From positions 11,639,940-11,703,939 of the forward strand of contig NC_052131.2 in the NCBI RefSeq assembly GCF_016086655.4: a stretch of 64,000 bases of DNA. The letters are read 5' to 3'. How positions within the stretch are numbered: the first letter of the stretch is position 1; every line of letters starts with the position of its first letter. This stretch comes from Lepeophtheirus salmonis (lineage: Eukaryota > Arthropoda > Copepoda > Siphonostomatoida > Caligidae). The translations under genes were made by a program, and so were the position numbers. The notes under the pieces were generated by a model. The model saw only the letters and a program-made list of their open reading frames with translations, had not been told where the DNA came from and ran no database searches. Positions 51,815 through 64,000 of the stretch are shown here, piece by piece.

Positions 51815-52305
51815 TCACCAATGTGGTGGACTTCTTACTTAATAACAACGTCGTATAAAAAAATATAACATAATATCTCCTACCATTTCAACCTATGGAC
51901 GATTTACATTTCTAATTTATCAGAAATACTTTCCAAAAATATAAAATTAGATCAATTTATTGATAATTTAAAGTCATATTTTTTTACAATTCTACTGATT
52001 CGGCAACATACATAAATTAGATAAATTTGGAAAAATTTCTTCAAAATCTGTTGAAAACTTCATATAATGGCTTAAAAAACAACTATTGAACATGTAGGAA
52101 CGAGTGTTTTTGTTCTTATTATACTTGGTAATGTAGGGCCCTTCAAGATGGCCGACTTCTTCCAAAATGACGACGTTATATAAAAAAGCTCTATTACATA
52201 ATATCTCCTTTAATTTCAATTTATTGACGATTTACATTCCTAATTTATCAAAAATACTTTCCAAAAGTAGAAAATCGGATCAATTTATAGGTGGAGTCAT
52301 AGGTA
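51815..52305 (+). repeat. Direct pair of a ~155-bp repeat (51815-51970 and 52140-52300)
   Basis: Both copies contain GTCG/GTTATATAAAAAA, CATAATATCTCCT, GACGATTTACATT, CTAATTTATCA and AATACTTTCCAAAA in the same order, offset about 328 bp and roughly 80% alike by eye. Confidence 0.7.
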
Positions 52306-52309
52306 AGTA

Positions 52310-53735
52310 TTTCAAAATAACTCCTTATTCTTTTGCTAATGGGTAGAAGAATAACAATAATTGTAAAGGAAAACCCAATCATTACAATAAAAAATATATA
52401 GAATAATAATCATTATGTATTTCAGGTTATTTTTTGTAAACGTTCGTCTTTAAAAAAAATGAACAGGACAATATATTTATGTTATGTATATCTGTACATA
52501 GAATGGTCATAAAATGAATGAACATAAAAGGAAAAACACTTCACAAAAAATAAAAAGAAGTTTCTCTTTTGAGTCCGTTTAACAATATGGATTCTAAGAG
52601 AGAGGGGGGGGGAGAGAGAATATCCGAGTTATGGGTACAATAATATCATTATTGAAATGATGTTTCCCCTCTGTACCTACCAAAGAACCATAAACCCCCT
52701 GGGTTCTTCTTCTTCAGACTCTTGACTTTTCAACCTCTCTCAAGAGAGACTCAAATGATTAAGAGGTTAGAAAGAAAAAATAATAAGGACATCATTCATT
52801 GATTCAAGTGCTCACATAGGTAGCACAACTAACCTTTTGTTGGGAGGAAACTACAACTGCTTCCCCCAATCTCCAAAAGGATTTCCGGTCAAATCAAAGG
52901 AACATAAATGAAGTGTGATGTCCGAAGAAAAATTATGAAAAAATATATACAGATGTACGAATGTACATCTGTTTGAATATGCTAACCCTTCAGTCACTCT
53001 CAAATAGAAAATAGTTTGATAGTCTTCCTCAAATCAAAAGCTTACTTAATTTCAATACACTATCATAGAAAATGTATTTTTGGAAAAAACTATATTTTGA
53101 GTAATATTCATTAATTGAGATTGATCTTAATTTAAGTATTGATTAAACATGTATTCGTGTTTCCTATTAAAAGTAACTTTTTTGAATTTGAGGTGCATTA
53201 AAGGTTTTAATTTAAAACTTATACTAATGTAAATTAAGATTTGATCCGTACTTATATAATTAAAATGACACAAGACCTATGAAAATGATAAATTTGTTCT
53301 CAACAACGACCCATTTTTTCCTTAAAAGTACCAGTACTATGAAAAAAATGGCATGTCACATTATTGATAGTGTATATGTAATGTCTTCCAGCAGAAAATA
53401 TCATACATAGCCCAGTAAAAAGCACATCTATAAACAGGAAACATAACTTCATAATATTACCACTTTTAGTATCAGATAAACATTTTTCAATTTATGACCT
53501 TTTTGTAATAAAATGCACAATTTACATTCGAAATTATATAACAGCCTTGAAGAGATCAGTAAACTGAAAAAACAACAACAACAAAAAAATTATCTGGACT
53601 GTTCGGGGGTATTGGTATTTATAAATAAATACAGATTTATAACAAGAGGACATCTTGTAACCTCGGGTAATTTTTTATTCCAAAATATTGTTATTTTATA
53701 AATTTTACTAGTGTATTCACTTAGTGATAGGCCCC
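52310..53735. other. AT-rich non-coding DNA
   Basis: Contains a purine tract with ten Gs at about 52597-52620. No gene. Confidence 0.4.
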
Positions 53736-53739
53736 ACTA

Positions 53740-53990
53740 CTAGTTTTGAGTCAGTATCTATTCATTCATTTCAGTCCCTTCTTAGGATCAGTCCTAAGAG
53801 CCATTCATATCAGCCCTCACGATCGGACCGTTGTGTTGTCAGTACTATAACTAATTAAAAAAAGAATACATAAAGGTGTGTGATGTTATCAAGGACGGAA
53901 CTTTATAAGTTTTTTGGACTGATATGCAGGACCGAACTGGACAAAATCGAGACTGAACAAGACCAGACTACAGTCTTCAGTCTTAAATAA
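53740..53990. repeat. Possible foldback repeat
   Basis: CAGTCCC, CAGTCC and CATATCAGCCC on the left answer CAGTCTCG, CAGTTCGGTCC and CATATCAGTCC in the reverse complement of the right half. The GGACCGA/GGACTGA-type words are unusual in this AT-rich DNA. No coding capacity. Confidence 0.35.
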
Positions 53991-53999
53991 AGATAAATC

Positions 54000-54980
54000 C
54001 AACACTAAACACTACAACCAAATTTTCTTGAGAAAAACGCAGATGGATTTATTATCGGGGCTTCAAATAATCCTATTTTACTCTAGATGAATTTTTACTG
54101 AATATTCATCTTTAAACAACACCCTTAAAAAAGAGGATGTTTATATTGTTTTTCTCATAATTTGAGAATTTTACATGAAATATAAGCTGATAGCGTTTAT
54201 AAATTGTAGTAAAAAGTTAAATTTTAAATATGTTTCAATAGTTTTCCTAACATAAAAAAAAGTCAACTGCTATAATAAAAAGATTGAATAAAAAAATTCT
54301 ATATTGAGCGTGATCTGAAATTTAAAAACAACTAATTGTACATATGTATTTGTATGAAAAGAACTACATATGTACTAGAATATTATATCGAATAAAAAAT
54401 CAATAAGAAAAATTAATTTTTCTTTAAATTACTGTCATTTACAATATTTAACATATTTTTTTTTATAAATACTTATTAAAAAATAAAAGATTATTTCTCG
54501 ATAACAATGTACATCGATTAATCGTAAAATCATTAATATTTGTGTCTTTTACGTTCAAAGAACAAATTACTTTTAGAAGAGGACAGAAGAAAAAAAGACT
54601 AATATGCGACAGATAATCTAATGGTAGATAAATATTTTTTTTGACAAAAATTTTAATGGTTTTTTTGTCATTGATAAAATTCTTAAATGAAGGATATATG
54701 TATGTACGTATATTGAAAATGGATTTATATAGATATTTTTGTCGTAGAAAATGTATTTAAGATATTTAATGGTTTAACCTTTCATTTTCTTCCAGTTTTT
54801 ATTTCAATTTTTATTTTGCTGAATGAACAAAAATAACTTTAAAATGAACAATTAAGACATTTTTTTGGAGAATTTCTGGAGAGGGAGGGAGTCAAGTAAA
54901 TATGAAATATATATATAAATATATATGCATATATTCAAGGCCGAAGCTACAGGAAGGAAGGATTGTAGAAGGCCCAAAAT
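54000..54980. other. AT-rich non-coding DNA
   Basis: Nothing recognisable. Confidence 0.4.
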
Positions 54981-54984
54981 GATA

Positions 54985-56095
54985 AATGTATATAGCAAAA
55001 GCAGAAATATTCAAAAGAATTGAACTATTTTTAAATTGTTAATTTCAGAAGTAATATGTACCAAATTTGTTCCTCGTAAAAAAATATTATGTAAAATACA
55101 TCTAAATGTTTATAAAGCCTTTAAATACAAAACCCCAAGTCCAAACTTGATTTAGAAAATACATAATATTACAGTTGCGTCCCTTTTTTAGTAACGATGA
55201 CGTGCCAGGACACCTATATCTATAGCTTGATTAAGAATCCTAACAAAGTTATTAATAAGAATATCTTCTGAGACAGTGGTTCTTAATTTGACAGAATTAT
55301 TTTATAAAAAATAATAAAATTCAATTTTGTAGAAAGTCTATTTATTTGACAACATTTAAAGTCATAAAGTATTAATAATGTATTTCAATAAGGTCGTTAT
55401 TTTATAAATGTATTTCTAATTTTGTTATAAAAAAAACTTTGTTAAGGGGTTTGAACCCCCCTATCAGCACCTTCATATACTGTCTAAAAGATGCTCCACG
55501 ATATAAAAACTACTGGTCTAGAGTGATCATATAACCAGATAGCACAAGGATTAACTTTTGCAGTCAACATCTCTACGTACATACAGAGAATTATTATTGA
55601 GCCATGGGGGAATTCGAATTCTATGTACATATTATATTTTCAATAGTCAAAACCATCAAGATAAGAATCTGTAAAGGAAGATATCATTTGCATCTACGAG
55701 AAAGATCCAGGAGTCTAAATTAAATAATGATAATTATCGTTAGAGGACAACTATTCGACATTCATATGATGGATTCCTAATCATGGTGTTTTTACAAAAA
55801 TACTGCACATTCTTGGGAGGTTTATGACACTACAAAAGGTACATAATATGTTTTTCTTCCTCTATCTCAAGTTCCTTGAATAGATGAGTAAATAATACAT
55901 TGTAAAAATCTAATAATCACTCTTTATAATAGGTAGATAGCAAAAACGGAAATATTCAATAGGATTCCCCAATTTTTAAATTCATTATTTTTTTATAACT
56001 TCCAAAGATACTAATTTGTAGCAAACTTTTTCCTAGTTAAAAAATATGCTTTAAAATACTTGTAAATGCTTATGATGGCTTTAAATGAATGGTTA
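54985..56095 (+). repeat. Direct pair of a ~150-bp repeat (54985-55130 and 55925-56090)
   Basis: Both copies run ATAGCAAAA, GAAATATTCAA, TTTTTAAATT, TACCAAATTTGTTCCT or its variant, TAAAATAC, AATG and GGCTTTAAAT/GCCTTTAAAT in the same order, about 945 bp apart. Confidence 0.6.
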
Positions 56096-56099
56096 TAGT

Positions 56100-56620
56100 A
56101 CCTATGATGGTACATATAAATATGAAAAAGGTAGGAACTTGTACCTATACATAATTTTCATTGTGGAATTTGCAAATTGAAATTGAATGCATATTTTTTG
56201 AGACTTTACATTTATTTGAACATAAGTATTATTAAAATTATTTCTTTTTTTGCAAAAAAATAAATAAATATATATATATATATTTACAAAGTGCAAAAGT
56301 TTTCGTTGTTTATATAAATAATGTTTATAATATATTAGTAATATATACAAAAACTAACTCCTTATAAAATTTGACCAATACTTTTGAAATATACGATAAC
56401 ATAAATAATAATTTCACACCTATGACGAGCATACAATAATATTTAATATTCCAACACCTTATTAAGCTTGGGAAGTAATTCATTCTATGAATGAAAGAAC
56501 TACATTTTAGCAAATACATGCATTCATTATAGGTTTTCTACTAAGTACCTATGTTTAGATGCAATTATCATATTCAATTCTTTATGTATTGTACTTCCTA
56601 TGTCCAATTTTTAAGGGATG
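56100..56620. other. AT-rich non-coding DNA
   Basis: Includes a (TA)n run at about 56265-56282; no gene. Confidence 0.4.
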
Positions 56621-56624
56621 ATAA

Positions 56625-56835
56625 TTTAAAAATTTTTGAGTTACTAACTAATTATATAATTAATTTTCGAGGTTTGAAAGAATCTTTATGATGCAGTTCT
56701 TAAATTCTATCTCCCCTCAACAATCAATATGAATTAATGCAAGAGCAGGATAGTTATTCTGTTTTTAAAATGCCTTGTATTATTATAATTTAGAAATAAT
56801 CTTTGCCTTACAGTCTACAAAATATGAAACTCAAA
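56625..56835 (+). repeat. Diverged dispersed repeat B, copy 2
   Basis: TTTTTGAGTTACTAACTAAT, TCGAGGTTTGAAAG, AATTCTATCT and ACAGTCTACAAAATATGAAA align in order with 35085-35285. Confidence 0.4.
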
Positions 56836-56839
56836 ACAT

Positions 56840-59295
56840 TATTTTAGATTATCAGTAGGCAAGTATATAATAAAATGGTAAAAAAAATCAATTTGCTCAC
56901 TAAGGCTAATTATATCATACTAAGCAGTAATTACAAGGAACAAATAAAGTTTTTGATTGTTAAAATATCAATTTGAATGTGAGGGAGGCTAAATTTTTTT
57001 GAAAACTACTAGCGTACAAAAAGTAAGGGAAGGTTATTGTTTTTTTTTTTATTTCAATATTTTGACAAATTGGGCAATTACTTTTGAAAATTGGAAAATA
57101 CTTGACGTATATATACGCAACGTGTTTCAGAAAACCTCATTTTGTTCCTCTTTTTTTTTTTTGGTTCTGATTCTTTTATTATGTACATACATAAATAGAT
57201 TATAAGTACACAAAAACCTAAAGATGACTAATTTCGATAAGGACCTCAAAAGAAAAGGGAACCAAAGAAGACAATAGTCAGATATTGGAGATGTGTTAGA
57301 TAAATACACGTTCAAGATTCTTGTTGAGGATGAGAGTCTGGTGATACATATATATGTATTGAAAATTCTTTGTTGTTTCTTTGAAGCTTCAACATGTGAA
57401 TCGACTGTGCTGTATTGAAAACAAGTGATTCTTGATGCAAAAATATTACCTTTTAACGAATAGAATAGTAAAATGGATCACGTGCCTTATACTAAATATC
57501 AGCATAGTTCATATAAGGAGCTTATATCAAATTGTTTTTATAACATTTCTCAGACTGTTTTTTTGGCATTATTAATTGGAGTATTCTATGTCAATAAGAA
57601 CGTATCTAAAAATCATGTGATTAGTGAACACAAAAAAAATATGAACAAAAATTACAAAAAGACAAAATTCCACGTATTAATTTGTAAAATTTATATTTAC
57701 AGCCAATATTTCATTGACTTATTTTGGTCAATTATAGGTATTGTATTCAAAATTCTTAAGAATTTTACCTATAGTTAAGATCCTTTACTTGACTTATGAA
57801 ACTTAATTTAGCCCACATATGACTTTCAAATAAAATTATGAATTTTCAATTATTGTGACAATGAGTTTTTCTAGTTGAATTGAAATTTGCAGTACCTTAA
57901 ATTAACTAATCATGATAATTGGTTTAATCTAATAAAGACATAATTTTGAAAAAGTTTATTCTTACTTTTTTTTGTCTTAACACAATATGAGTTACTGATA
58001 TCACAGGTTTTATTTAATTTGTTTTTACGATATGACATTGTACTTTTTTTTTCTAATTACACTTAAAGACTCCCTTTTCAATATTCAATAATCATATTAT
58101 TTCAAAGTTCAATCTGATAAAAGAGTCCCAACCAAATTGACACTGAACGACCCTGCAATAAATGTTTTTCTTAAAATTAGAAGAAAGAAAGGTAAAAAAG
58201 ACAGTACCTTTTTTAAGAATTAGTCACATCTAACCCACATAAAGGATTTCAAATAATCTTTAACAATGCATCTTTTAAAAAACACTTTCACGTGACGTCA
58301 TGGTTTTGGGAGTCGGCAATCATGAAAGAGGCAAATAGAAAGAAATATACCCCTGGTACGTTTGTTTAAAGTTTTCCAACATGTATGTCGGTTTAGGGAT
58401 TGTTAGGCCATCTGTGACGTCAATACTCTATAATAAAAGTTTCCAACTTTTTCATATGTAAAAGGTCAAATTGGCATTAGTAATAGATATGATACCCACA
58501 TATTATAATGTTTATCAATAAAATAAACTTGTGTTTTGTTCTTACGGGAGGACTACACATGCTCAAATTAAGCTATAGGGCCACAAGTTGATAACGTTTG
58601 CTCTTTACAATATATTGTAATTAATAAAATTTTACATAAAATTGACAAAAAATATATTAAAATATTCAAAAAAGTTTTTTGAAAAATGATAGTCTTTACA
58701 AAAAAAAAATGTATTTGGAACAGTATTTATTATATATCCATATCAATGCAACTTGATAATAATAACAACAATCTAGGAATCATCTGGTTCTTTTATACAT
58801 GAAAAAAAGAGTAGATGATTTCTTGGCAATCCCAGAATTGTAATAATAAATTTAATAATAATTCTTCATTATAATCAATTTGTAAATGCTTGTCTTTCTA
58901 TTCAGTCTCACTTTTTTTATGATCAAATGATACTTTTTTCCTTTTCTCACAAGCCAAGAAAAACTTTTTTGTATATATAAAGATTAAATGAATATTAAAA
59001 GAAAAAGGCTCAACAATAAGAAGAAGAAAAACAAAATTATAGGTAGGATCATCTATAAGACTAAAAAATCTTCAGCAACTTCATTCATCTTTCGTATGTA
59101 TTGGGTAAGATGTACATTATTTGTGCTTAGGGAGGCGTGAAATTAGTTTTTAATACTTATGTACATGTATTGTACAATTTACATCCAAGCGCATTTATGG
59201 CTTCTAAAAGTACCTATAGGAACAATGTCGTAGCAAAGCCTTTTATTATACAGACGTATATATGTAGTTAAAGAGAGACTGCAACAATAATATTT
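56840..59295. other. AT-rich non-coding DNA
   Basis: No supported gene. Two TGACGTCA octamers at 58293-58300 and 58415-58422 bracket a less AT-rich patch (CGGTTTAGGGATTGTTAGGCC), possibly an old short element. Confidence 0.4.
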
Positions 59296-59299
59296 TATT

Positions 59300-60800
59300 T
59301 AGCTATCAAAGTGGGCTTTTGAGCTTTTTCCATTGAAATTGTTGGCGTATTTTGTACTTTTATTGATAATAGTCAATTTTTATGAATAAAATATTTTTTT
59401 AGCCGTTACTCGTATTTTATAATAAAAATTAAATATTTTAGGACTGTCAACACAAAAACAAGCTAAAATTATTTTTTTTTCCACAAAGTCTGGATAACAT
59501 TTGTATTCTTCGATGAAAATTGTAAATTTCAAATAAAAAATTATTATGATTTATCCTTTAGAGGGGCAGCAAAGTACTTCATGTTGCAAAAACAATAATT
59601 AAATAGCTTACATTTTATATAAAGCGTTTTCATTATCACCCATTCTGGAGGCCTAAGCAACCATGTTTCATGACAATGAAAATTAGTTGTTCATGACTAT
59701 TTATAAAAATAATGAACGATTGGATGCAAAAACAGGAACACCAAAAAAAAAATCTACAACATTACCTTCTATCAAAAATAAATTCCTCTACTGACAAGTT
59801 TTATTACATATAAGATCTTAAAGTTAATTGAAAATATGTTACTAAATCGTCATGCAATCTTATTTCCATATTGTAAATAGAAATAAACTATTACAATGAA
59901 ATAGAAGAATAATTTTCGTAACTAATCCGTCTTTTCTTGTCCCTAATTGATTAAATAACTTCATTTTACAAATATAGCTATTTTTAGAGATGTTCAGCAG
60001 GCATTACTTTAATTTACTTCAAATATCACTATTTATTATAGAAATAAAGTAGTATTTAGTGCAGTTATGAAGTCTTTTTATTCTTCAAGCTATTTGATAA
60101 AGTTTCATCAAGATTTATTTGGATTTTGTAAAATATAGATAGAAGAATATCTACTTTGAGTTCCTAAAATGGTGTCTCCTTCAGTTATGAAGCAATACGT
60201 GGCGTCAGTGAAAATGTCCTAATTTTCAACGAATGATGTTTGTATGACAATTACAAGAATAAACAAAACAAACTTTTTTTGACAAAATAAAGGTAAGATA
60301 AAATGTGACTAAGATGGGAATGAATGTAATATAACGAAATGTGAGGAAACAAAACAAAAATAATCCCGGTTTTAAATGCTAAATTCTTCCACAAGGCAAC
60401 AAAAAAAAAGGATAATTTTATTTATATCATATTTAATTAGAACTAATAATATTTTACACACTAATTATGAATATGTAATTTTTATTTTTTATCAGAGTGG
60501 GGTCTTGAGCATTTTGGATTTCAGCTGTTTGCATATTTGTACCATTATGAATTTGAGTCAACTTCTTTGAAAAAATAGAATCAGAAATCCTTTTTTAGGC
60601 CGTGAACTTTCTTTTTTAATATAATAATCTTTCATCGGTCAACACAAAAACCAGCTAGAATGATTTTTCTCAAAATTGATTCAAGATTACATTTTATTTA
60701 CCTTGAAAAATTATAAACAACTTGTTCTGCTTTATCCATTGAGGTGTTGCAAATTGCACTTGAAGATGCAAAAAAGTATTGTCACAATTATATAATTAGA
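59300..60800 (+). repeat. Direct pair of a ~300-bp repeat (59300-59600 and 60490-60800)
   Basis: Both copies contain TATCAAAGTGGG/TATCAGAGTGGG, TTGAGC, GTCAACACAAAAAC, AGCTA, GTTGCAAA and similar spacing, about 1190 bp apart. The ~900 bp between them hold nothing recognisable. Confidence 0.6.
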
Positions 60801-60804
60801 AATT

Positions 60805-62030
60805 GAAATATTTTATTTAAAAATCCATATTGAGCCAAATTCTGTATCATAAACAAATTAAGTTTTTAAATTATAGTTAAATTTTTTTAATATCGCAACT
60901 TATTCCTGAAATTTCAATACAAAGCCTTTTTAATATCTACAAACTATTAAACTAAATGTATAAGCGATGTAAAAAAATATTTGAAACCCAAATTAGAGAC
61001 AGGAAAAACTTTTTCCTAATTTAAATTTAATGTACTGTGTTAATTAAATATAAAATTAAAGGATTATGGATAAAGTTAACATTTTGTTACCTCATGTTAT
61101 TTTTCCGAACTATTGTATGTAGACAATGCCCCTATGTTTCCATGTTTGTCATTTGAGAACATTTTAAACCCAATTCATAATTATTCCTTTTATGAACTGA
61201 AGGCATTTAAAACTTTCGAAAGTTAAACAATACTTAAAGCAGTTAAAATATGAATACTCAGAACAACAATAAAAGATTCACACAAAGGTAAAAAAGTAGT
61301 TGAAGAAAGGTGGAATCGCTGAAGAGGATTTACCTTTCTTAGGTACCTATGTATAAGAAGGGGGTAACCTATGTAAGCGAGAAAGGTCTCCTGGTGTGAA
61401 GATATATATTTTATCCCTAATATAAATTATTGGTATTCGAATCATAGAGAGTTGTTAAGTTCCTTCTTGATACGTGCGAGTAATTTTATCATTGAGGTTT
61501 TTTTTAAAGAATTTTATTGTTCTTTTTCTACTAACATTTATTATAGATGTCGCTTCATTAGTTTTAAAATTTTACATACAATGAACGCAATATTTCAAAA
61601 CGGAAATTTGTAGTATATAACTTAAGTACAAAAGACGACAAAATAATGAAATGATTAGCAGAGGTGATAAAACAATACAATAGTTGGTTTTCGCATTTTT
61701 AACAATAAATTTTTCAAATGTTAAAGTTATCTGATGTTGTTTTCTTGAGAAGTCACAGATAATAATTAGATTTATGGTACCTCGAGTTTTTTTATATGTG
61801 TAACTACACCTTATCATCAACTTTATAATAAGTGAGTACCTATATAAATACATTTATTATACAAATGTAATTGTACTGTTTTGTAAATGCAAATATGTAG
61901 TACAAAGTACTATGTTGTTAATTCTTAACAGATTGACGAGTATATAATATGTTTATACATACTTAAAAAAGTAGAAAAGCAAAACAAAAAAACTATTATA
62001 GATTTATGTTAATTCATTTTTTTTATTTAG
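60805..62030. other. AT-rich non-coding DNA
   Basis: Nothing recognisable. Confidence 0.4.
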
Positions 62031-62033
62031 ATA

Positions 62034-62110
62034 CAGTAAAACCTTTATGAAGGAAACAGTGTGTGCAAAGAAAAACTGACCAAGAGATGATATCTTTAAG
62101 AGAACTCTGT
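62034..62110 (+). mobile_element. Possible pogo/Tigger-like transposon end
   Basis: TA followed by CAGTAAAACCTTTATGAAGG resembles the CAGTAAAACCTCTATAA-type terminal repeat of pogo-family elements. No transposase or second end was found, so this rests on a short match. Confidence 0.3.
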
Positions 62111-62184
62111 ACGCTCTATCAAATTGGCTTTAATGGATATAAATATATAGAGATGGAAATTATAAGTCATTTCAGTATGTAAAA

Positions 62185-62460
62185 AAAAAATGAAACTGAA
62201 AATTTTTATGATAACTGTCACAATTTAAATAATGTTTGGGAGGGGAACAGCTTGGATGCTGTGGTATTTCATTATATAATCTGTACGCAGCTATGAACGG
62301 AAGGAAATAAACATGCCTCCTACTCTGTATCTAATAATGACGACATAGACAGCAATAACGCCGATATCGATCCTAAATTCTTCTCAGAGTCAAACATATT
62401 TGAGTTATCATATTTTTAATGTCATCTTTTAGGAGTGACTTTTATGCTCAAGGGATACTG
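62185..62460 (+). repeat. Dispersed repeat family A, copy 7
   Basis: AATAATGTTTGGGAGGGGAAC, GGAAGGAAATAAAC, GATCCTAAATTCTTCTCAGAG and GTGACTTTTATGCTC follow copy 1 (6598-6875) in order and orientation. Confidence 0.6.
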
Positions 62461-62931
62461 ACAACTTTTTCATCCCAACAAATAAACCATAATTTTATAT
62501 ATAATCTGAAGTACATTAACCAAATAAGACATTGCTTACAAAATAAGTGTTTTATAAACTCATGTGAAAATAAAATTACTAATGTACGCTCAAGAAATTG
62601 ATCTATCCATTAAGGTCAATTTGTTAGATCCTGTGAATGGGTTCACAGTGGTGAATAAGTTAACTATAATTGGAAAGCAATATATTTCCAGATATAAAAA
62701 CTTCTAAAAAGGTTCTCATATATGTGTAAGCTAGTTTAAATTGAAAATAATTTGACTAATTGGATAAAGGCCGAAAATTTTTTTATCAATGCCTTAAGAA
62801 ATTACTCGATACTATCCTTGTTGTTAAAAACAATTTATAATATAAAACAAATTTATGTGTCTATAGTTTACTCATTTTTGAGGGTGTGCTTAATATTTTA
62901 AAACAGTATCTCTTGTTGACCTAATGTGTAG

Positions 62932-63095
62932 CAATTTAGCTAAAAGTGTGTGTGACGCTCAGTGTGTCTTATTAAAAAATAAGAGGAGAGTACATATCCA
63001 TAGGTATATTTTTTTAAGCAAAGTTTGTTTGTCTTTGTGTCGACGCCTAATAAATCAGGTCAATAACGGGTACTCCCGCTAGTGGAGGATAAAGT
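62932..63095 (+). repeat. Dispersed repeat family C, copy 2
   Basis: Aligned with 8795-8925 through CAGTGTGTCTTATTAAAAA and CGGGTACTCCCGCTAGT. It lacks the hairpin arm that follows in copy 1 and has an extra GTTTGTCTTTGTGTCGACGC segment. Confidence 0.5.
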
Positions 63096-63099
63096 TAAC

Positions 63100-64000
63100 A
63101 CAATTTGAGAAAATACGCGATTTTGAAGCAATATCAACAATCTGTAAGATTGATGTAAAAATGCAAAATTACTTTGCAAGCGAGGCCACTTACAAATTCG
63201 TCTACACTTATTCTTTAATTACTACATAAATTATAAGTTTGTAATATCTTTTTTTCCATCGGTTTTTTGTACTTTTTTCATTGTTGAACCACTTTACTCT
63301 CAGTAAATTGTAAACAAAAGCGTTGTTAGAGGATAATTAAAAGCCTACATAACATGATAAAATATTGATAATTAATTTAGATGAAAAACGTAAAGGGTTT
63401 AATAATTTCATTACATATCTTCTCAACAACAATTTCGACATAAATGGATAAAGTTTGATTTACTGAAATAATTCCATTGGTTTGCTCAATGACCATTAAT
63501 CTTTTATAATCCATCGCCTATCACTCAAAATTAATGAATTAAAATATTGCTAAATAATACAAATATCCCTGCAGCCATTTATAATATATACATCAATTTC
63601 CTTTACAAATGAGGATAATATATCAAAATAAAATGCCTCAATATTCTCAATTTTTATTTTTTGTTCTTTTGAAAACTCCTGTCACTCAAATATACACATT
63701 TAATCTATATCATTAGACAAAGATACATATATAGACTCACGTAGATAAGAAGTGTGTTTTAAAAATAATTATATTGTACCCATTTTTATATTTGACGTTA
63801 AAATTTTCTCAATCACCTTTAACAGAAAAAAAAACAGTTTTATTTTTCAACTCAAAAAACAAGAAAATTGGCATATCTAATCAAGATATATATATATTGA
63901 TTGATATATACAATATTATAACCTTGAGTATTATATTTTATGCGCGTATGGTAGAACTTATGGATTCTTATGGAAAGTGAACCAGTGCCCCCCTTGTAAA
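63100..64000. other. AT-rich non-coding DNA to the window edge
   Basis: No gene recognised. Confidence 0.4.

Noticed and set aside
55440..55470. GTTTGAACCCCCC resembling a tRNA T-arm
   Set aside because: No box A or tRNA fold upstream.
57473..57778. 101-codon plus-strand frame, Lys/Tyr/Phe-rich with hydrophobic stretches
   Set aside because: Composition is what AT-rich random sequence gives; no motif, no splice context and no relation to neighbours.

Overview
The window is AT-rich animal DNA, not prokaryotic. It has one spliced gene with canonical GT/AG introns, long intergenic stretches, and many worn transposons of eukaryotic families (mariner, Tc1, LINE, tRNA-derived SINE). The gene most resembles an arthropod/metazoan FBXL7. 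The base composition and density of mariner and Tc1 relics would fit a copepod such as a sea louse, but that placement is an inference; the sequence does not prove it.

Region by region. 1-4500: mostly unannotatable AT-rich DNA with one mariner transposase C-terminus (about 2205-2590, minus). 4510-5526: the C-terminal end of a LINE-type polyprotein with a long open frame. 5530-9050: AT-rich DNA with a dispersed repeat (6598-6875), a 48-bp tandem repeat, a foldback DNA element (7707-8397) and a second repeat family. 10345-11370: a decayed mariner (minus). 15192-15852: a second copy of the foldback element. 17600-18560: a Tc1 C-terminus abutting a mariner C-terminus (both minus). 19055-20150: two more copies of the dispersed repeat. 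22960-24900: a decayed LINE with endonuclease and reverse transcriptase remnants (minus). 27236-28010: two opposed copies of the dispersed repeat. 30100-31235: an internally deleted mariner inserted at a TA in older repeat DNA, next to a tRNA-derived SINE head. 38578-38955: a short element with inverted ends. 39400-39665: another dispersed-repeat copy.

43687-48127 (minus) is the only convincing protein-coding gene. It is a four-exon FBXL7-like F-box/leucine-rich-repeat gene predicted to encode 584 residues, the substrate receptor of an SCF ubiquitin ligase. The first coding exon is only 49 nt and its phase joins exactly to the next exon. The 3' flank has an AATAAA signal.

48130-64000 holds no recognisable gene. 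It contains several diverged direct-repeat pairs (51815/52140, 54985/55925, 59300/60490, and 56625 paired with 35085), a possible foldback element (53740-53990), a possible pogo-like end (62034) and a seventh copy of the dispersed repeat (62185-62460). No tRNA, rRNA, CRISPR array or operon was found. All repeat relationships were read by eye and identities are approximate.
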